A DNA stretch of 64,000 nucleotides, taken from Toxonevra muliebris (Eukaryota; Arthropoda; Insecta; Diptera; Pallopteridae). Where the stretch lies: NCBI GenBank assembly GCA_963691655.1, contig OY829328.1, positions 11,610,704 through 11,674,703 of the forward strand. The letters run 5' to 3'. Under the pieces are notes generated by a model. That model was not told the DNA's origin. It saw only the letters and a program-made list of their open reading frames with translations, and ran no database searches. This document shows, piece after piece, positions 33,604-45,545 of the stretch; the first letter of the stretch is position 1, and every line of letters starts with the position of its first letter. Both the position numbers and the translations under genes were made by a program.

Positions 33604-34370
33604 ATCCCAATATGCATTGAAAATTTATTTCTTCAATGTTGGAGAAAAGCTTAGTTCTCAAATTGATTTCCAATGTATTTCTCAATTTAATTTCAAACAT
33701 TTTTGCTCCTTGTTGACTTTCTACTTGACATCAAGTTGAGAATCAACATTTTTTTCAATGTTTGAGAAATATTATAATTCTCAATTAGATATCAAACACT
33801 TTTCTCCACTTGAAACCAAACATTTTTCCAACGCTTGATATCAACTTGAATACGATTTGAGTTAAATTTGAGATATTATTTACAATATTTTATAAGTATA
33901 CTCGTATGGCAATACTGTTGATTTCTCACAGATTCTCACAGAAATTTAATTTGTGGAAAACATTTTCTGTAAATTCAATTCAATTTTGAAAAATAAATAT
34001 AAAAAACTGAGTGAAAGTGAAAAAAATTCGAAATAAAAGTGAGGTGAAAATGAATTAAAGGGAAATATATGCTTTACATAATGTATATTTTGTACATAAT
34101 TATAATTCAATTTGGGGGATGCGTAAGAGCAAAAAAGAGAAAAGTGAGTTTTGACAGGTTGGAGAAATTCCTTTGATATCAAGTTGGGAATCATAAATTT
34201 TTCAATTTGATAACTAAGAAAATCACTATATAAAAAATATGCCTTTTAAGTTAAGAAGACTATAATAGGACCATTGAGGTGCATTTGAAAATTAACGTTG
34301 GAGATTTGAGAAAGGTATTTGACCTCAAATCTACCTCAAGTTGATATCAAACAATAATGTATGTTGGGAT
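33604..34370. mobile_element. possible foldback element with ATCCCAA ends
   Basis: The left end ATCCCAATATGCATTG and the inverted right end ATCCCAACATACATTA agree at 13 of 16 positions. TTGATATCAA/ACTTGA words recur inside in both orientations (about 33720-33735, 33833-33852, 34170-34185, 34337-34352). There is no transposase and no clear target duplication. Confidence 0.5.
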
Positions 34371-35276
34371 ATAAAAACAATACCTACAAAATGATAAGTA
34401 ATAAGTAATCTAGGTTTCAATAAATGTATAAACAAAATGTAATGATAATGATAGCAAACCACGGCATTATAAAAATTTTGCTTTATACATTAACCTTAGA
34501 AAGGCAACACTTTTTTTATCTATGTAAATAGCAAAATTTTTAAACAGAAAAAATCAAATTTATTTATTATAAAATCACTTATTTACTTCAATAAAAATAC
34601 ATTGTTTCTTTATTTGCGGTGCTTTAAAAAAGTAGTGGGGTGACTGGTCACCCTTGGTTGCCTTTCTAAGGTTAAATGCGGAAAGAACTTACTGTCGCCT
34701 GAGATTATGTGTGTACAAATTTATATACCTATACGCCAAATCAACGTTATCAGGCGACGTTATGTAAAATTTTCACATATAATAAAATTTCAAATCGATA
34801 GGAAGAAAAATTTAAAGCGCGGAAAAAAAGATGCAATTACAGCTGCGTATATGCGAACATATCGCGCCCGATGCATTGAGTAAAAGAAAAATAATGCAAC
34901 TACGATTTGGTGCAATTGCAAAATATTTTTGCTATCACAACAACAAATATATGCGATATGGAATAAAAATTTGCATTTGCAATGATGCAAGGCCATTTGC
35001 AATTTATAGTGAAATTGGGCAATTATATATAAAAGATAATGATATCTAATAAATTTTTAAGTTTATAAAAGACTTGTTTTAATTTGAATTATTTACCTAG
35101 CATTTACATTATACATAAAATCCCTATATGTACATATATATACATATGTGAGCTTATGTATATGGCATTCAGTTGGCTTAACTGTTTACACATCAAATAT
35201 CTTGCGTGCCTTGCACACATCCATTGTTTTTTTTAATTATTAAAGCTAAAGAAAAATTAAGTATATGCTGTAATAA
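34371..35276. other. AT-rich spacer, no gene
   Basis: No supported feature. TATA-type microsatellite lies near 35125-35160. Confidence 0.45.
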
Positions 35277-35279
35277 TAA
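35277..35279. repeat. TAA target triplet, left of copy B
   Basis: It is matched by TAA at 35908-35910. Confidence 0.65.
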
Positions 35280-35907
35280 CACAGTCCAACAGCATTTTTG
35301 CCACAGAATAACCACCCTATAATCCTGAAAGGGAATGTTGTATAGACCATTTTAGTAAAACAAACTTATAGTCCAGCACGTCTCAGTTTTTTTTTTGTAC
35401 AATGGCTCAATGTTTTCTTATTTTGGTCGAAGGGAGCTGAATACTAAGTGCAAAAAGTGTTTTAAATTGATGTCTGAGAAAAATCTTATTGGTGAAGTTT
35501 CACAGTAGAATTTTACAAGGGTCATTTCTGTAGAACATTTTAACCCTTTAGTTTCTCTCTTTATGGGACAATTTGACCCCTTTTTTGATGAAAACCTGAA
35601 AAGTCCTTTCAAAAGAAACATTTAAGGATTAAAATATTCCACAATGATATTTGCCAGAAAATTTCACTAGGGGTCACCAAAGACATAAAAGTCATATATA
35701 TAACGGTAAACGATTACTAAAAGGAAATAGCAGCTTACCCACAGAAATAAAATATACTATAATATGAATTCAGCATTATGATTAATTTAGGCAACTGTAA
35801 CATTTCGACCAACAAGGAGACCTCCCCAGGTCTATACAATATTCCCTTTTAGGAATATAGGGTGGCTATTCTGTTGCAGCCAAAAAGTTTTAATTTGTTG
35901 GACTGTG
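35280..35907 (+). mobile_element. TAA-flanked MITE, copy B (complete, 628 bp)
   Basis: The ends are inverted: CACAGTCCAACA at left, inverse at 35896-35907. Similarity continues inward for roughly 70-80 bp with one indel (CCACCCTATA, AAGGGAAT, TTGTATAGACC on both arms). TAA lies on both sides. The interior holds a conserved block (35480-35690) shared with copies at 25.7, 39.9, 43.3 and 45.5 kb. A 3-bp TAA duplication suggests PIF/Harbinger mobilisation, which is inference since no transposase is present. Confidence 0.8.
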
Positions 35908-36479
35908 TAATCAACAGTGATCAAAGCATAATGAATTTAGTCTTCAGATCAAAATTCGATCTATTTAAAACATATGCGGATACAATTTGCTTCCAAATGT
36001 AAATAATTACTGAACCTGAAATTTTTCATATTTAGGTAGAATAGCTGGAAAAATAGTCAATTTATTAGGCATATGAACAAAAAAGGTCAATATGTTCATT
36101 ACATGTTTGAAAATTTGAAGGAGATAGCTCTTCAAACGCAAAGTTTTGATACGCTATTCTTACAGAGGTGTAACAAATTATGGAAACATTTTTGAAAAGA
36201 ATTGGAAGTTGTTACTTTTGTTTTGTGTAGAAAATGTTTACTGAAGAACGTGATAGTCTGAAACGTCAAAGACATTTTTTCTGCTGATATTTCAAGGTCA
36301 TGTCGCCAAATATACATATATAAATTTCAAAAGCAACCGGTTAAATATTTGAGACAAAGTGATTCTCGTTACAAAGTAAACCTTGAAATACAGATATATA
36401 GTTTGGTTATTGGTTCTAGACTACTGTGTAGAGTTTTCAAGTTCGATACTCCACACGGTCAAATATATAAGATTTTACT

Positions 36480-36513
36480 ACACGGCATAAAACTGTAGGT
36501 CCCTCCCATTCGT
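36480..36513 (+). repeat. fragment of the SINE seen complete at 59198
   Basis: CGGCATAAAACTGTAGGTCC followed by CTCCCATTCGT matches the 3' body of the SINE at about 59396-59430 almost exactly. The head and tail are missing. Confidence 0.6.
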
Positions 36514-36589
36514 TTGCCAATATTAAAGAAGAAGATAAAACTATGATATTGGTTTGGTTTACCTGACTTAACTAATTTAAAATCAAATC

Positions 36590-37180
36590 AAAAACCAGCC
36601 ACAAAATCTAATAAAAATTTACATCAATATTCAGACCAAAACTATTTAAAAAAAATAAAACTAATGCAGCTTAAAATTCAGACTAAAACTAAAATTAGTT
36701 CAAAAATTAAGACCAAAACTCAAAACAAAAGCGATTCAAAATTTAGACCCAAAGAAAATCAAAATCTGACCAAGAACTTATAAAAAAATTAGAGCAAAAA
36801 CAACACAGAAATAGAACTAAACGCAGACCAAAATTCAAACCAAAGATCAGACCAAAAACAGATTCAAAGATAAAAAAACTTCAGAGCAAAATTCAGAACA
36901 AAAATTATACCAAGGGCAGCCGAAATTCAGACCAAAAGTCAGATCAAAATTCAGAACAAAAGTAACCCAAAATCAAAACAAAAATCGGACAAAAGCAAAC
37001 CACAATTCAGATGATCAAAATTCGAATCAGAACTCAGAGCAAAAGCAGCCCAAAAACCAAATTAAAAGTAACTAAAAGTCAGCCTAAAAATTAGCTCAAA
37101 TTTAGATCGAAGATCAGACTAAAAATTGATCCAAATTTCACACCAAAATTCAGGCCACAATTCAAATCACAGTCCAAAAA
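36590..37180 (+). repeat. degenerate minisatellite rich in ATTCAGACCAAAA
   Basis: About 590 bp, very A-rich and poor in T and G on this strand, contains many variants of AAATTCAGACCAAAA, AGCAAAA and CAGATCAAAA at irregular spacing of roughly 12-20 bp. It has no coding frame. It looks like an old tandem array that drifted. Confidence 0.7.
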
Positions 37181-38337
37181 CCTTTACCAAACTCTCTAAG
37201 AACTAACCTTGAAATTTTAGAATTATTGTAGTCCAACTGTATATCGTAACCAAATGCGCATTTGAAATATTTTTAAATATTTTAACCTTCTCCTAGATTT
37301 ACTACCGCCCATGGCTCTTCAGCTCACTTCTAAATCTAATGTAACTTGAACTGTATCTTACAAACATCTCTTTATAAGAATCCAATAACTTAACAAATTC
37401 CAGTAACAAAGCCATGAAATTAAATATTTCTACAAAATATTTTAAATTCTAAGCAATGTTTGGTCAAAAATGTATTGCTATTAAAAACAGTCTAAGATTG
37501 AATATGTGTGCAACAAATTTATACCACAAACAAATACATTCATTAACGCATTAAAAGCTTCCTGACGTGTATGCATAAGAAAACAATAATAACAGCAATC
37601 TCTATAACTCATCCATCATTTGCTTTTTTGTGTTAAAAACTTCTCATCCTTCTAGTTAAAAAATAAAGCTTTCAACAAAAAAAAAAAAAAATTAAGCAAA
37701 ATAAAATCTTTTGGTACAGGCAAAAGGAAAACATTGTTAAATGAAAAGCCATGAAAATTGGTTTAAACAGGTTCAAAAGTTTTCATATTTCTCATTTTCA
37801 AACATGCAACAGAGAGAAGAGAAATCTTTCAAAAAAGTTTTTTCTTTTTTGCTTTTGCGCCACTAAAGTGAAAAGTTCACTTTGCTTAATATTTTGCTGG
37901 CTATAATGGTATATCTGTAACAACAACATATCCCCTAGATATATAACTATGCGTGTGTGTGTAAATACTTACACTCCCAGAAATTTGATTTAATTCTTTT
38001 CTTATTATTTTACACTTTTAGATTTAGCATTAAAAACACGTATCTTTTCTGTTGTCCATAAACATTCTTTTTCATTTGCTTGAACTTTTCCTTCTTCTTT
38101 TTCTGCTACACTAACTTTTCTGACAATGCTCCAACATTTCTAATAACTTAGCTACAAGAAACAAGTTATGTGTTGTTTTCCTTTGCCTTAGAATAAAAAA
38201 CTTATACTATGTTGGTCTGACGGAATTAATTAAAATTACTTAGAATTTGTTATGCATGGATTCACACTTTCTTTTAGTTGCACTTTCTATTTTTAAATAA
38301 AAAAAAAACAAAGTTTTCAAAGAATTTTTATTTTTAT
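37181..38337. other. AT-rich spacer, no gene
   Basis: No supported feature apart from a poly-A run near 37677-37691. Confidence 0.5.
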
Positions 38338-38350
38338 TAACTTAAACACT
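38338..38350. repeat. left 13-bp target duplication (TAACTTAAACACT)
   Basis: It is an exact match to 39517-39529 on the other side of the insertion. Confidence 0.88.
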
Positions 38351-39516
38351 TCTGGTGGCCAGCTACTGCAAAGGCGGTCAACCTTAAACCACTGGATAAG
38401 GTTAGAAGAACGGCAGCCATATTGATTACTGGGGCTCTCCGTACTACCTCCACAAAAGCTCTCTTCGCAATCCTTCATTGGTTGCCAACTTCACTTCTGG
38501 TTAAGCAACAAGCTAAGTGCTCTGCTGTCAGACTCAGTGCCCTAACTCGCTGAACCCGGTCAAACCTGGGCCATGCCAAGATTTTAATCCACGATACGTC
38601 CGTACCAACTAACGTAGACTACATTTCTCTAGTAAGTTAGATCTCAGACTCTCTTTCCGACTTCCTGACCATTGCAGCGTCTTTCAGGCGGAAGTAATGG
38701 CTATCTATCAAGCGTCCAAGTGGCTTATTGGCAAACGATTCATTCGATAAGAATATCTGCATCTACACGGACAGCCAAGCAGCAATCAAGTCCCTTGCCG
38801 GTGTTTTCACTACATCAAAGCTTGTTCTCGACTGCCGATCTTCACTCAACATTTTGTCGAGTCACTCTCAGGTCCACCTATATTGGGTGCCTGGACATAT
38901 GGATATTTCAGGTAACTGCAATGCCGACGAGTTAGCAAAACAGGGCTCGCAGCTTACAGATATATCACCTTCCTGTACAATTGGTGTCCCTCTTACGTCT
39001 ATTAAATTAGGCATTAAGCAAAACTACTTTGAGGAAGCAAAAAGATCCTGGGTAGCGGAGCATAACTGTGGTGTTACCAGTCTAACATGGACCACTATGG
39101 ACAATAGACGAACTAGACAGCTACTCAACCTTAGCAGAAACTCCATCAGCATTACGACTTTGGTGCTCACGGGGCACTGCATAATGGGGAGACATGCTGC
39201 ACGACTAGGACTGCCATTAAATGACTTCTGTCGGGGCTGCGGCACTGAGGAGGAGAAAGAAACAGTCCTCCATTTCATGTGCGAATGCCCATCCCTGGCC
39301 AGGAGGAGACTAAAACTCCTGGGCTCACCTTTCTTCACTAGTCTGTCCGAGCTATCATCCGTAAATATTAAGGACATAGCCAGATTCATTATGGAATCCT
39401 CATGGTTCTCCAATCCGTAAATGGGGGAGTCGCGCAGTACTGTGGTATCACAATGAGCCTAAATGTGCCTAAGTGTGCTTTCAAGTAGAAGGCTGCCACT
39501 CCAACCTAACCTAATC
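38351..39516 (+). mobile_element. 5'-truncated RNase H-type non-LTR retrotransposon, 13-bp duplication
   Basis: 1166 bp inserted between two exact 13-bp repeats. It carries the end of RT, RNase H, a zinc-binding tail and a 3' UTR. The 3' end lacks poly-A and instead ends CCAACCTAACCTAATC. An exact long duplication with 5' truncation is the signature of target-primed reverse transcription. Confidence 0.88.
38352..39420 (+). pseudogene. RT tail, RNase H and zinc-binding tail of a non-LTR polyprotein
   Basis: The left part encodes RRTAAILITGALRTTSTKAL, the conserved block after the RT palm. It is followed by a stop and an internal loss that removed the first RNase H Asp. QAEVMAIYQASKWL (about 38685-38726) keeps the Glu. 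A frameshift near 38725 leads into an open frame to 39420 with IYTDSQAAIKSL (Asp), YWVPGHMDISGNCNADELAK (GH and last Asp), LTGHCIMGRHAARLGL, and the CRGCG-x-HFMCEC zinc-binding pattern followed by LARRRLKLLG. The last frame is well preserved over about 230 codons, so the insertion is not very old. Confidence 0.85.
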
Positions 39517-39529
39517 TAACTTAAACACT
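39517..39529. repeat. right 13-bp target duplication
   Basis: It is identical to 38338-38350. Confidence 0.88.
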
Positions 39530-39839
39530 CGATTTTAAATAATTATGCATAATTATGAAACTAAATTGCTACATTCTTTCTAATATATATCGAGAATACA
39601 TTCAAGAATAAAGAAGATTATGGGAATTAGCAAGGAGAGGGAAACGTTTTAATACTGACCTACACACAACTGAAATTGACTATGCTTTTATTAAACTATG
39701 CAACAAATTAAAAGTCATGAAATTCGGACAGAGATCCGTTTGCATAAGTTGAAAGTAAGCATATACAATAATAAAATTCTTAGAGGGTTTTGTAAAGTTA
39801 CCTAATTAGTTAGTTATAGTTTTACGCGAGCCTAAATTT

Positions 39840-40020
39840 TGCACATTTCTTACATTTTAACAATAATAAACCATAACAGATCTTGATAAGTTTGCATCTG
39901 AGATTGTTTGTGTGTTCAGAAAATTATAGTATAATTTTACGTAGAACATTTTTTTAGAATGTGTTAACCCATTATCTCCCTTCTTAATGGGCTTTTTCAG
40001 AACTTTTTTGCAGGTTGCAG
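39840..40020 (+). mobile_element. TAA-flanked MITE family, diverged copy
   Basis: AATAATAAACCATAA, TTTGCATCTGAG, TGTTCAG, ATTTTACGTAGAACATTTT and TTAACCCATT appear in the same order as at 43244-43370 and, in part, 35490-35560. No ends are recognised. Confidence 0.55.
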
Positions 40021-42900
40021 GCATTTCTCACCAAAACAAAACAACCATGTTCGAGTTCTCATTAAACAGGTTAAAGATCAAGAGTCGCAACAAATACGAT
40101 AGCGATGCAAGAAAAATTTGAATAAATCCAGTCGAATCTGAAATACCCTAAGACTGTGTTTTAGTACTAACTAGTGCAATTGTATTAACTCCTAAGTAGT
40201 GTATATAAAATATAGTTCGCAGAATATTTCGTTTATTAGTTTTTATTGCCAGCAAAAGTGCCGATGTAATAAACTTTTTATTTCATCTTTATCAATTTAA
40301 CTTTACTTTAAAACTATCTGCTTTGCATACTATAAGTTTTCAGCAATCTTTGAGTTAAAATGAGTTGAGTTTAGTTTGAAAACGTGTGTACATAGCAGCA
40401 AACAAATCTGATCCACAATCTGCGCATAATAGCCAAGGCGGAGTTATATTAAGCACAACCCTTGAAGAGTACTGAAAAATTGCTTCAAAAACTTTACCAT
40501 TTTTTTACATAGCAAACCATCGCGTGTTGTGTGTGTGTGTGTGCATATATAAAAGTTTGTCTTTTGACTTTTGTCATAAATTTAAATCTGTTGTTGTTGA
40601 CACCGCCACCTCTACTGTTATTGTTTGTAGCCCACCATAATACCAGCAGCCATAGTTTGTATGTAAATACGTAAACGTAGATATAGCAGCCCAGTAAAAA
40701 GATTTGCAAGATATGTTGTAGTTATTAACTAGTAATCTACATATTGGCTTTATGGTAGGAACAACATTGCTTTTATTAAATACTCACTCTAAATAGTCTT
40801 CAATTCACTCCTCATTACATACTGGGATATAGTATGTTTTCTTGTAGAATGCTAGGAAATCTTTTACTTTGATGCATTGCTTTCATGAATCCGATAGAAA
40901 TACGTATAAAAAAAGAAAAAAAGCAAGAAATGAAAGTTAAGGAGAAAGAAAAAACCATTAGCGTTCATGAAATTCACACTTAAATTAAATCGGTAACACA
41001 CACACACGGCACACAGGGCAAAGTTTCACCCTCATCTACTGAGGAATAGAAATAGTTTTATGGGTAAAGTTTTTTCTTTTTTTCTGTTGCATCCGTTGTG
41101 TTTATTGCTCATTCTTCATTGGTCAAGGAAGACAAATAAAGAGAAAAAGCAGAAACAGAAACAAAAACGACCTCGTAGTGCAAATTAAAGTTAAATGGAA
41201 ATTCAATTGTTCGAACAAATTGAACAAATGAGTTCATTTAACAAAACTGAAATAGAATGAATTTTTGTTCGTTTTCACGCCAAAGTTTAGTTTGTTTTTG
41301 AGTTTATTTTTCCTGTTCCTGTTATTCTATGTAAATGTAAGTGTGTTTCTTGATTTCTCTTCACTTAAGTGTTTGTACAAACACTTTATCAATGAAATTT
41401 ATTTACCCAGTTTTTCAGGTATATGTATGTGTGTTTAAAGTTAAGTGTGCAAAATTTATTGCAGCTGAGTTGGCGCCTTTGTACCTAGTTACGAAAATAA
41501 AGGTTAAAAAACTTTAAAACACGCAAAATTTGAAACTTTATGTTTAAGTTAAACAAAAAATTGACAAAAATTGGTTATCTTGTTCATCCTCAGTCCTCTT
41601 TTTTTTTTGTATATAACTACGTCACATTTGCAAATAATACATTAATGTTGTTTTATTTCGGGCTTTTTTACATAAAATATTTCATCTTCTTCTTATTCTT
41701 CGCATGAGTTAACATCTTGAAATTTTTTCGTCAACAAATCAATATAAAATTATAAAATCCCTAAAATTTGTCCTTTTTTCTGCTGGCTGACAACAATTTT
41801 TCGCATATTGAATGACAAAAAGTTTGAGCTTTTTTTTTTTGATAGAAAGTGTAGCTTATTTACTTTTATGTGTATATGTGTGTGTTTGGTTGTCTGACCC
41901 AAACGCAAAAAAAAAAACAAATTTCTACAAAGATACATATTTACACATACTACATATATCTCTCTGAAACACGCGCAAATCTCGATGACAAAGTCAAAAA
42001 GCTTTAAAAATATTTAAATAAAAACCAAATAAATATTATAAAGTAAATAATCAAACATGGTTAGTATGTGTGAAAAGCAACATAAATTTGTCCTCTTCTT
42101 GAGTACTAAGCAACCATTAGAAAAATATATGCAGCTGAAATATTTGGCATTTTGGAGGGTTATCAATTAATATATTGAGTGCCAGCGGGTTTCAATGAAA
42201 ATCGTCCCCGAATGTCATGGCGCATTCTGGTCTGAAAGTGAAAGAAAATAATTTTTCCCTTTGGTTGAATTTGTAGTTTTTCTATTTTATTTATTTTCTT
42301 TATTTTTGTGTCAATAGATATTTATATTAGAATATATTTATATAAAAACTTTTATTCTGGATGTGGAAAATATTTTTTTAAATTTATAAAAGCCGTTAAG
42401 CTAAGTACTGGTATGAAATGTTCTACTTATTTGAACTTCAGTTACTTTGAGCAAAATGATATGTGTAATCATAGGTATATTTTTTTTAGCTTATATTAAA
42501 TTTTCTTTATTAACCCTTTCGTTGTTTTTGGCTAATATATTGTACAAAAAAATTTTCATATTTCACTACTTCTCATTTCAAACCTATCGGGAATTTTAAA
42601 AATAAAAAATTATTTTTTAAGTCAAGCATTTTTTTTCTCTTTATAATTTTGGTTTGAGTTGAGTTTGAGTAAAAACGGGAGTACAGATTTTTTTTTATTT
42701 GATTTTGAAAAACAGTCCAAATTACATTTGTGTGAATTTACGAAGTGAAGGTACTAAGTTTAAAATTTTGAGCAAGTATATATAAACTTGTTTTTTAATT
42801 ATAATAGTTTAAAACAAAAGTTATAAACTTTTTTTTTTAATTATAATAGTTAAAAACAAAAGCTAAAACTCCATTTCATAATACAAAATTAATAACTTAA
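40021..42900. other. AT-rich spacer, no gene
   Basis: About 2.9 kb without a supported gene. A (GT)n run lies at 40528-40543. Poly-A and poly-T runs are common. Confidence 0.5.
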
Positions 42901-42920
42901 AAAAAAGTGGTAAAAAAAAA

Positions 42921-43026
42921 ATTTGTACACGCTTACAAAAATTGTACATTATAGTGTACAAATTCACGCAACTCTAATGTACAATATAATGTACAATAAA
43001 TAATTTGGTTACTATTGTGTACAAAA
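42921..43026. repeat. cluster of TGTACA palindromes
   Basis: TGTACA-type words occur six times in about 105 bp, including TGTACATTATAGTGTACA and TGTACAATATAATGTACA, each nearly self-complementary. Confidence 0.65.
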
Positions 43027-43243
43027 GACATGAATGGTTGATGATTTTGAATTATTTTCTGCGAGTGTTAAAAAAATTGTGATAGTGTTGGTTTGTTTTT
43101 TGTTCAACAAACGAAAAAATAACAAGGTTCTGAAAGTGGATGCTGATAGAACTCGAGAAAAAAAATTATTCGGGTCTTGGCGTTTTAAAAGTATACGTCA
43201 AATTTCTTTTTACGTTGGCCCAAAGTTTGCCTATTTCTAACAG

Positions 43244-43450
43244 ATTAAGTATAATAAACCATAAGATAACTTGTTAGTTTTGCATCAGAGCTTGTTTGTA
43301 TGTTCAGCAATTTATAGTAGAATTTTCCGTAGAATATTTTCTTCCTACATATTAACCCTTTGGAGCCCACCATTACGAGGGTTGATAGAGGATTAATATG
43401 TTCAAGAAATATGTTGCCCATGAAATTTTACTCTAGGTTACTAAACAACA
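43244..43450 (+). mobile_element. TAA-flanked MITE family, diverged copy
   Basis: It is homologous to 39863-40020 and to the core of copy B, with TAGAATTTTCCGTAGAAT, ATTAACCCTTTGG and, further on, TTGCCCATGAAATTTTAC matching TTGCCAGAAAATTTCAC of copy B. Confidence 0.6.
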
Positions 43451-44106
43451 AAATTCTGTATACTTGACTTTAGTAAAAATAAACCCAAATCCCAAAAATG
43501 TTTCAAATTTCCACTTTTTATACATAGTGAACAAGTGTGTTTTTAAAAGTATTTTCTAAACTAAAAAAAACAACTAAGGTTTATTTTGCATTGCAAAATT
43601 TTTTTTCCACAAAAAAAAATTTCAAAATTAAAATTTTTTTCTCGAATTATTACTCCTTTCATACATTTTGGTTATTATAATGTACAAAATTCCAAAAGCT
43701 CTACAGCCTTTCCCAAAAACTTCTTTCATAATTTCTTTGTTTTTTATTCTTAACAAAGTCCGAATCTACGAATATAAAAGAAGAAAAATTTTTTTTATGT
43801 AGGTAGCAATTCGCATTGAGTTAAAAAAGGAGTAGTCGATTCGACGAAAAATAAGAAGTATCGTCTAGGGTTAAAATAGAAAAATTATTTTTATTAGGAA
43901 AATGATATGTACTTTGAGCTCGAAGCGGAGCACGGAACGAAGCTGTAGCTATACTTAAGAAGTTGGAGCGTAGCAACCGCAAAATTTGGCTGCTCCAGAG
44001 GCCTGGTTCTAACTATTGTTAGACGAAAGCTGGAACTTTTATCAAGCTTATATTGTATTAGCTGCTAGTAGCTGCTACTCTCATTTTTACGACCAAAAAT
44101 TATGAT

Positions 44107-44108
44107 TA
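44107..44108. repeat. left TA target duplication
   Basis: It is matched by TA at 45349-45350. Confidence 0.75.
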
Positions 44109-45348
44109 AGGTATGTATACGCAAAAAACATGTTGTATTAATTCAAATATGACAGTTACAGCACAGCAAATGTTACTATTTTCAATTCGTAGAGAATTTT
44201 CCGTTTTACATTTCTGCATCATTATTTTTTCTGATTTTTTTACATTACGCAAAATGAGTTCATCAAAATCGAGCACGCGCGTTATAATTGACCGCAAAAA
44301 TCAAGATTTTCCACATATGTCACATAAAGACATTGTCAAAAATTAAAAAATTGCAAAATCTACTGTAACTTTAGTGCTTAAAAACTTTAGTGAACGACTA
44401 ACTACCGAAAGAAAAACGTGAAGTGGGCAAAAGAAAAGGTTCATCTCGGAGGAAAAATCAAAGAAAGTGAAAAACTTGTTTCAAAGATATACAGGCCTTT
44501 CCATCAGAGATTTAACTAAAAAAGTCAATATGTCACAATATAGTACGCAGAGTAAAAGCCCCAAACCGGAATGACGAAAAAAACGCAGCAGCAAAAACTC
44601 GCACACGAAAGCTGTACATAATTTTGATTGCACAATCATGGACGACAAAACGTATGTCAAAGCAGACTTTAATCAGCTTTCTGGTCAACTATTTTACACT
44701 TCAAAAAAGAGAGGTGATGTTGCGCCTAAATTGAAGCTAAAGAAAGTGGACAAGTTTGCGAAGAAATATTTGGTTTGGCAAGCAATTTGCCCATGCGGCA
44801 TAAAGAGTGCAGTTTTTGTTACTACTGGTACCATCAACCAAAAAATTTACGTAGAAGAGTGCTTACAAAAACGTCTACTGCCAATGGTACGTCTTCACAA
44901 GACTCCTGTCCTCTTCTGGCCAGATTTAGCAACTTGACATTACGGCAAAGCGGCAATGACGTGGTATAAAGATAAAGGGGTACAAATTGTTCCAAAAGAT
45001 GCCAATCCCTCAATCCAGAACTTCGGCCGATACAAAAATATTGGGCTATAATGAAAAAAAAATTGCTAAAAACGAAGCAAGTGATTAAAAATGAGAAATA
45101 GCTTCAGAAACAGTGGACTACTGTGTCATCTCAAATGTCCCGAAGGGATGTGCAACGTTTAATGGCTGGAGTTAAGTCAAAGTTGCAATCTTTCGCATAC
45201 GCCCCAACAAAATAAATAAAGTTTTTATTTTTCTTAAAGTTACAATTTATTATAACCTTGCAATTGATGTGTGAATTTCTGTTTTTGTTTAAAAAATATA
45301 ATTTTTATAGCAACTTAATGTCGACCAGTTTTTTTCGTATACATGCCT
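44109..45348 (+). mobile_element. Tc1/mariner element of the DD37E type, inactive
   Basis: The left end AGGTATGTATACGCAAAAAAC and the inverted right end AGGCATGTATACGAAAAAAAC agree at 19 of 21 positions, with TA outside both. The length is 1240 bp. The transposase inside is broken. I recall this transposase type as the ITmD37E/DD37E group first noted in mosquitoes. Confidence 0.82.
44254..45214 (+). pseudogene. DD37E-type transposase, broken
   Basis: It starts MSSSKSSTRVIIDRKN (44254), with a TAA after about 30 codons and further frame changes through 44640. From 44638 a 99-codon frame is open, containing IMDDKTYVKADF (first catalytic Asp), KYLVWQAICPCG, FVTTGTINQKIYVEECLQ and LFWPDLA (second catalytic Asp). 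A TGA then falls at 44935. HYGKAAMTWYKDKGVQIVPK continues after the stop in the same frame. The region that should hold the catalytic Glu (usually RPIERYW) is degraded to a GRYKNIGL-like remnant. Not functional. Confidence 0.8.
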
Positions 45349-45429
45349 TATTATTGTTTTATTTTCGGTTTTTTATGTACTTATATAAACTTATTGTTGA
45401 TATTACATAAGTATTTAAGTAGAAGAAAA

Positions 45430-45545
45430 AAATGAGTTCGGTAAATTTTACTAAGGGGTTACAGAACCTTGAAAAGATTGAAAGATAACTTAATGTGCTC
45501 TAAAAATATTTATCGTAAAATTCCATTATAAGTTACTGGACAAAA
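45430..45545 (-). mobile_element. TAA-flanked MITE family, diverged fragment (reverse)
   Basis: The minus strand reads TTATAATGGAATTTTACG, ATATTTTTAGAGCACATTAA and AACCCCTTAGTAAAATTT, in the same order as in the other copies. Divergent. Confidence 0.4.

Noticed and set aside
36590..37180. CRISPR-like array of repeats and spacers
   Set aside because: Eukaryotic context, irregular spacing, and repeats too short and too variable.
39501..39516. telomeric (CCTAA)n repeat
   Set aside because: Only about two imperfect units, and they lie inside the target duplications, so they belong to the retrotransposon tail.
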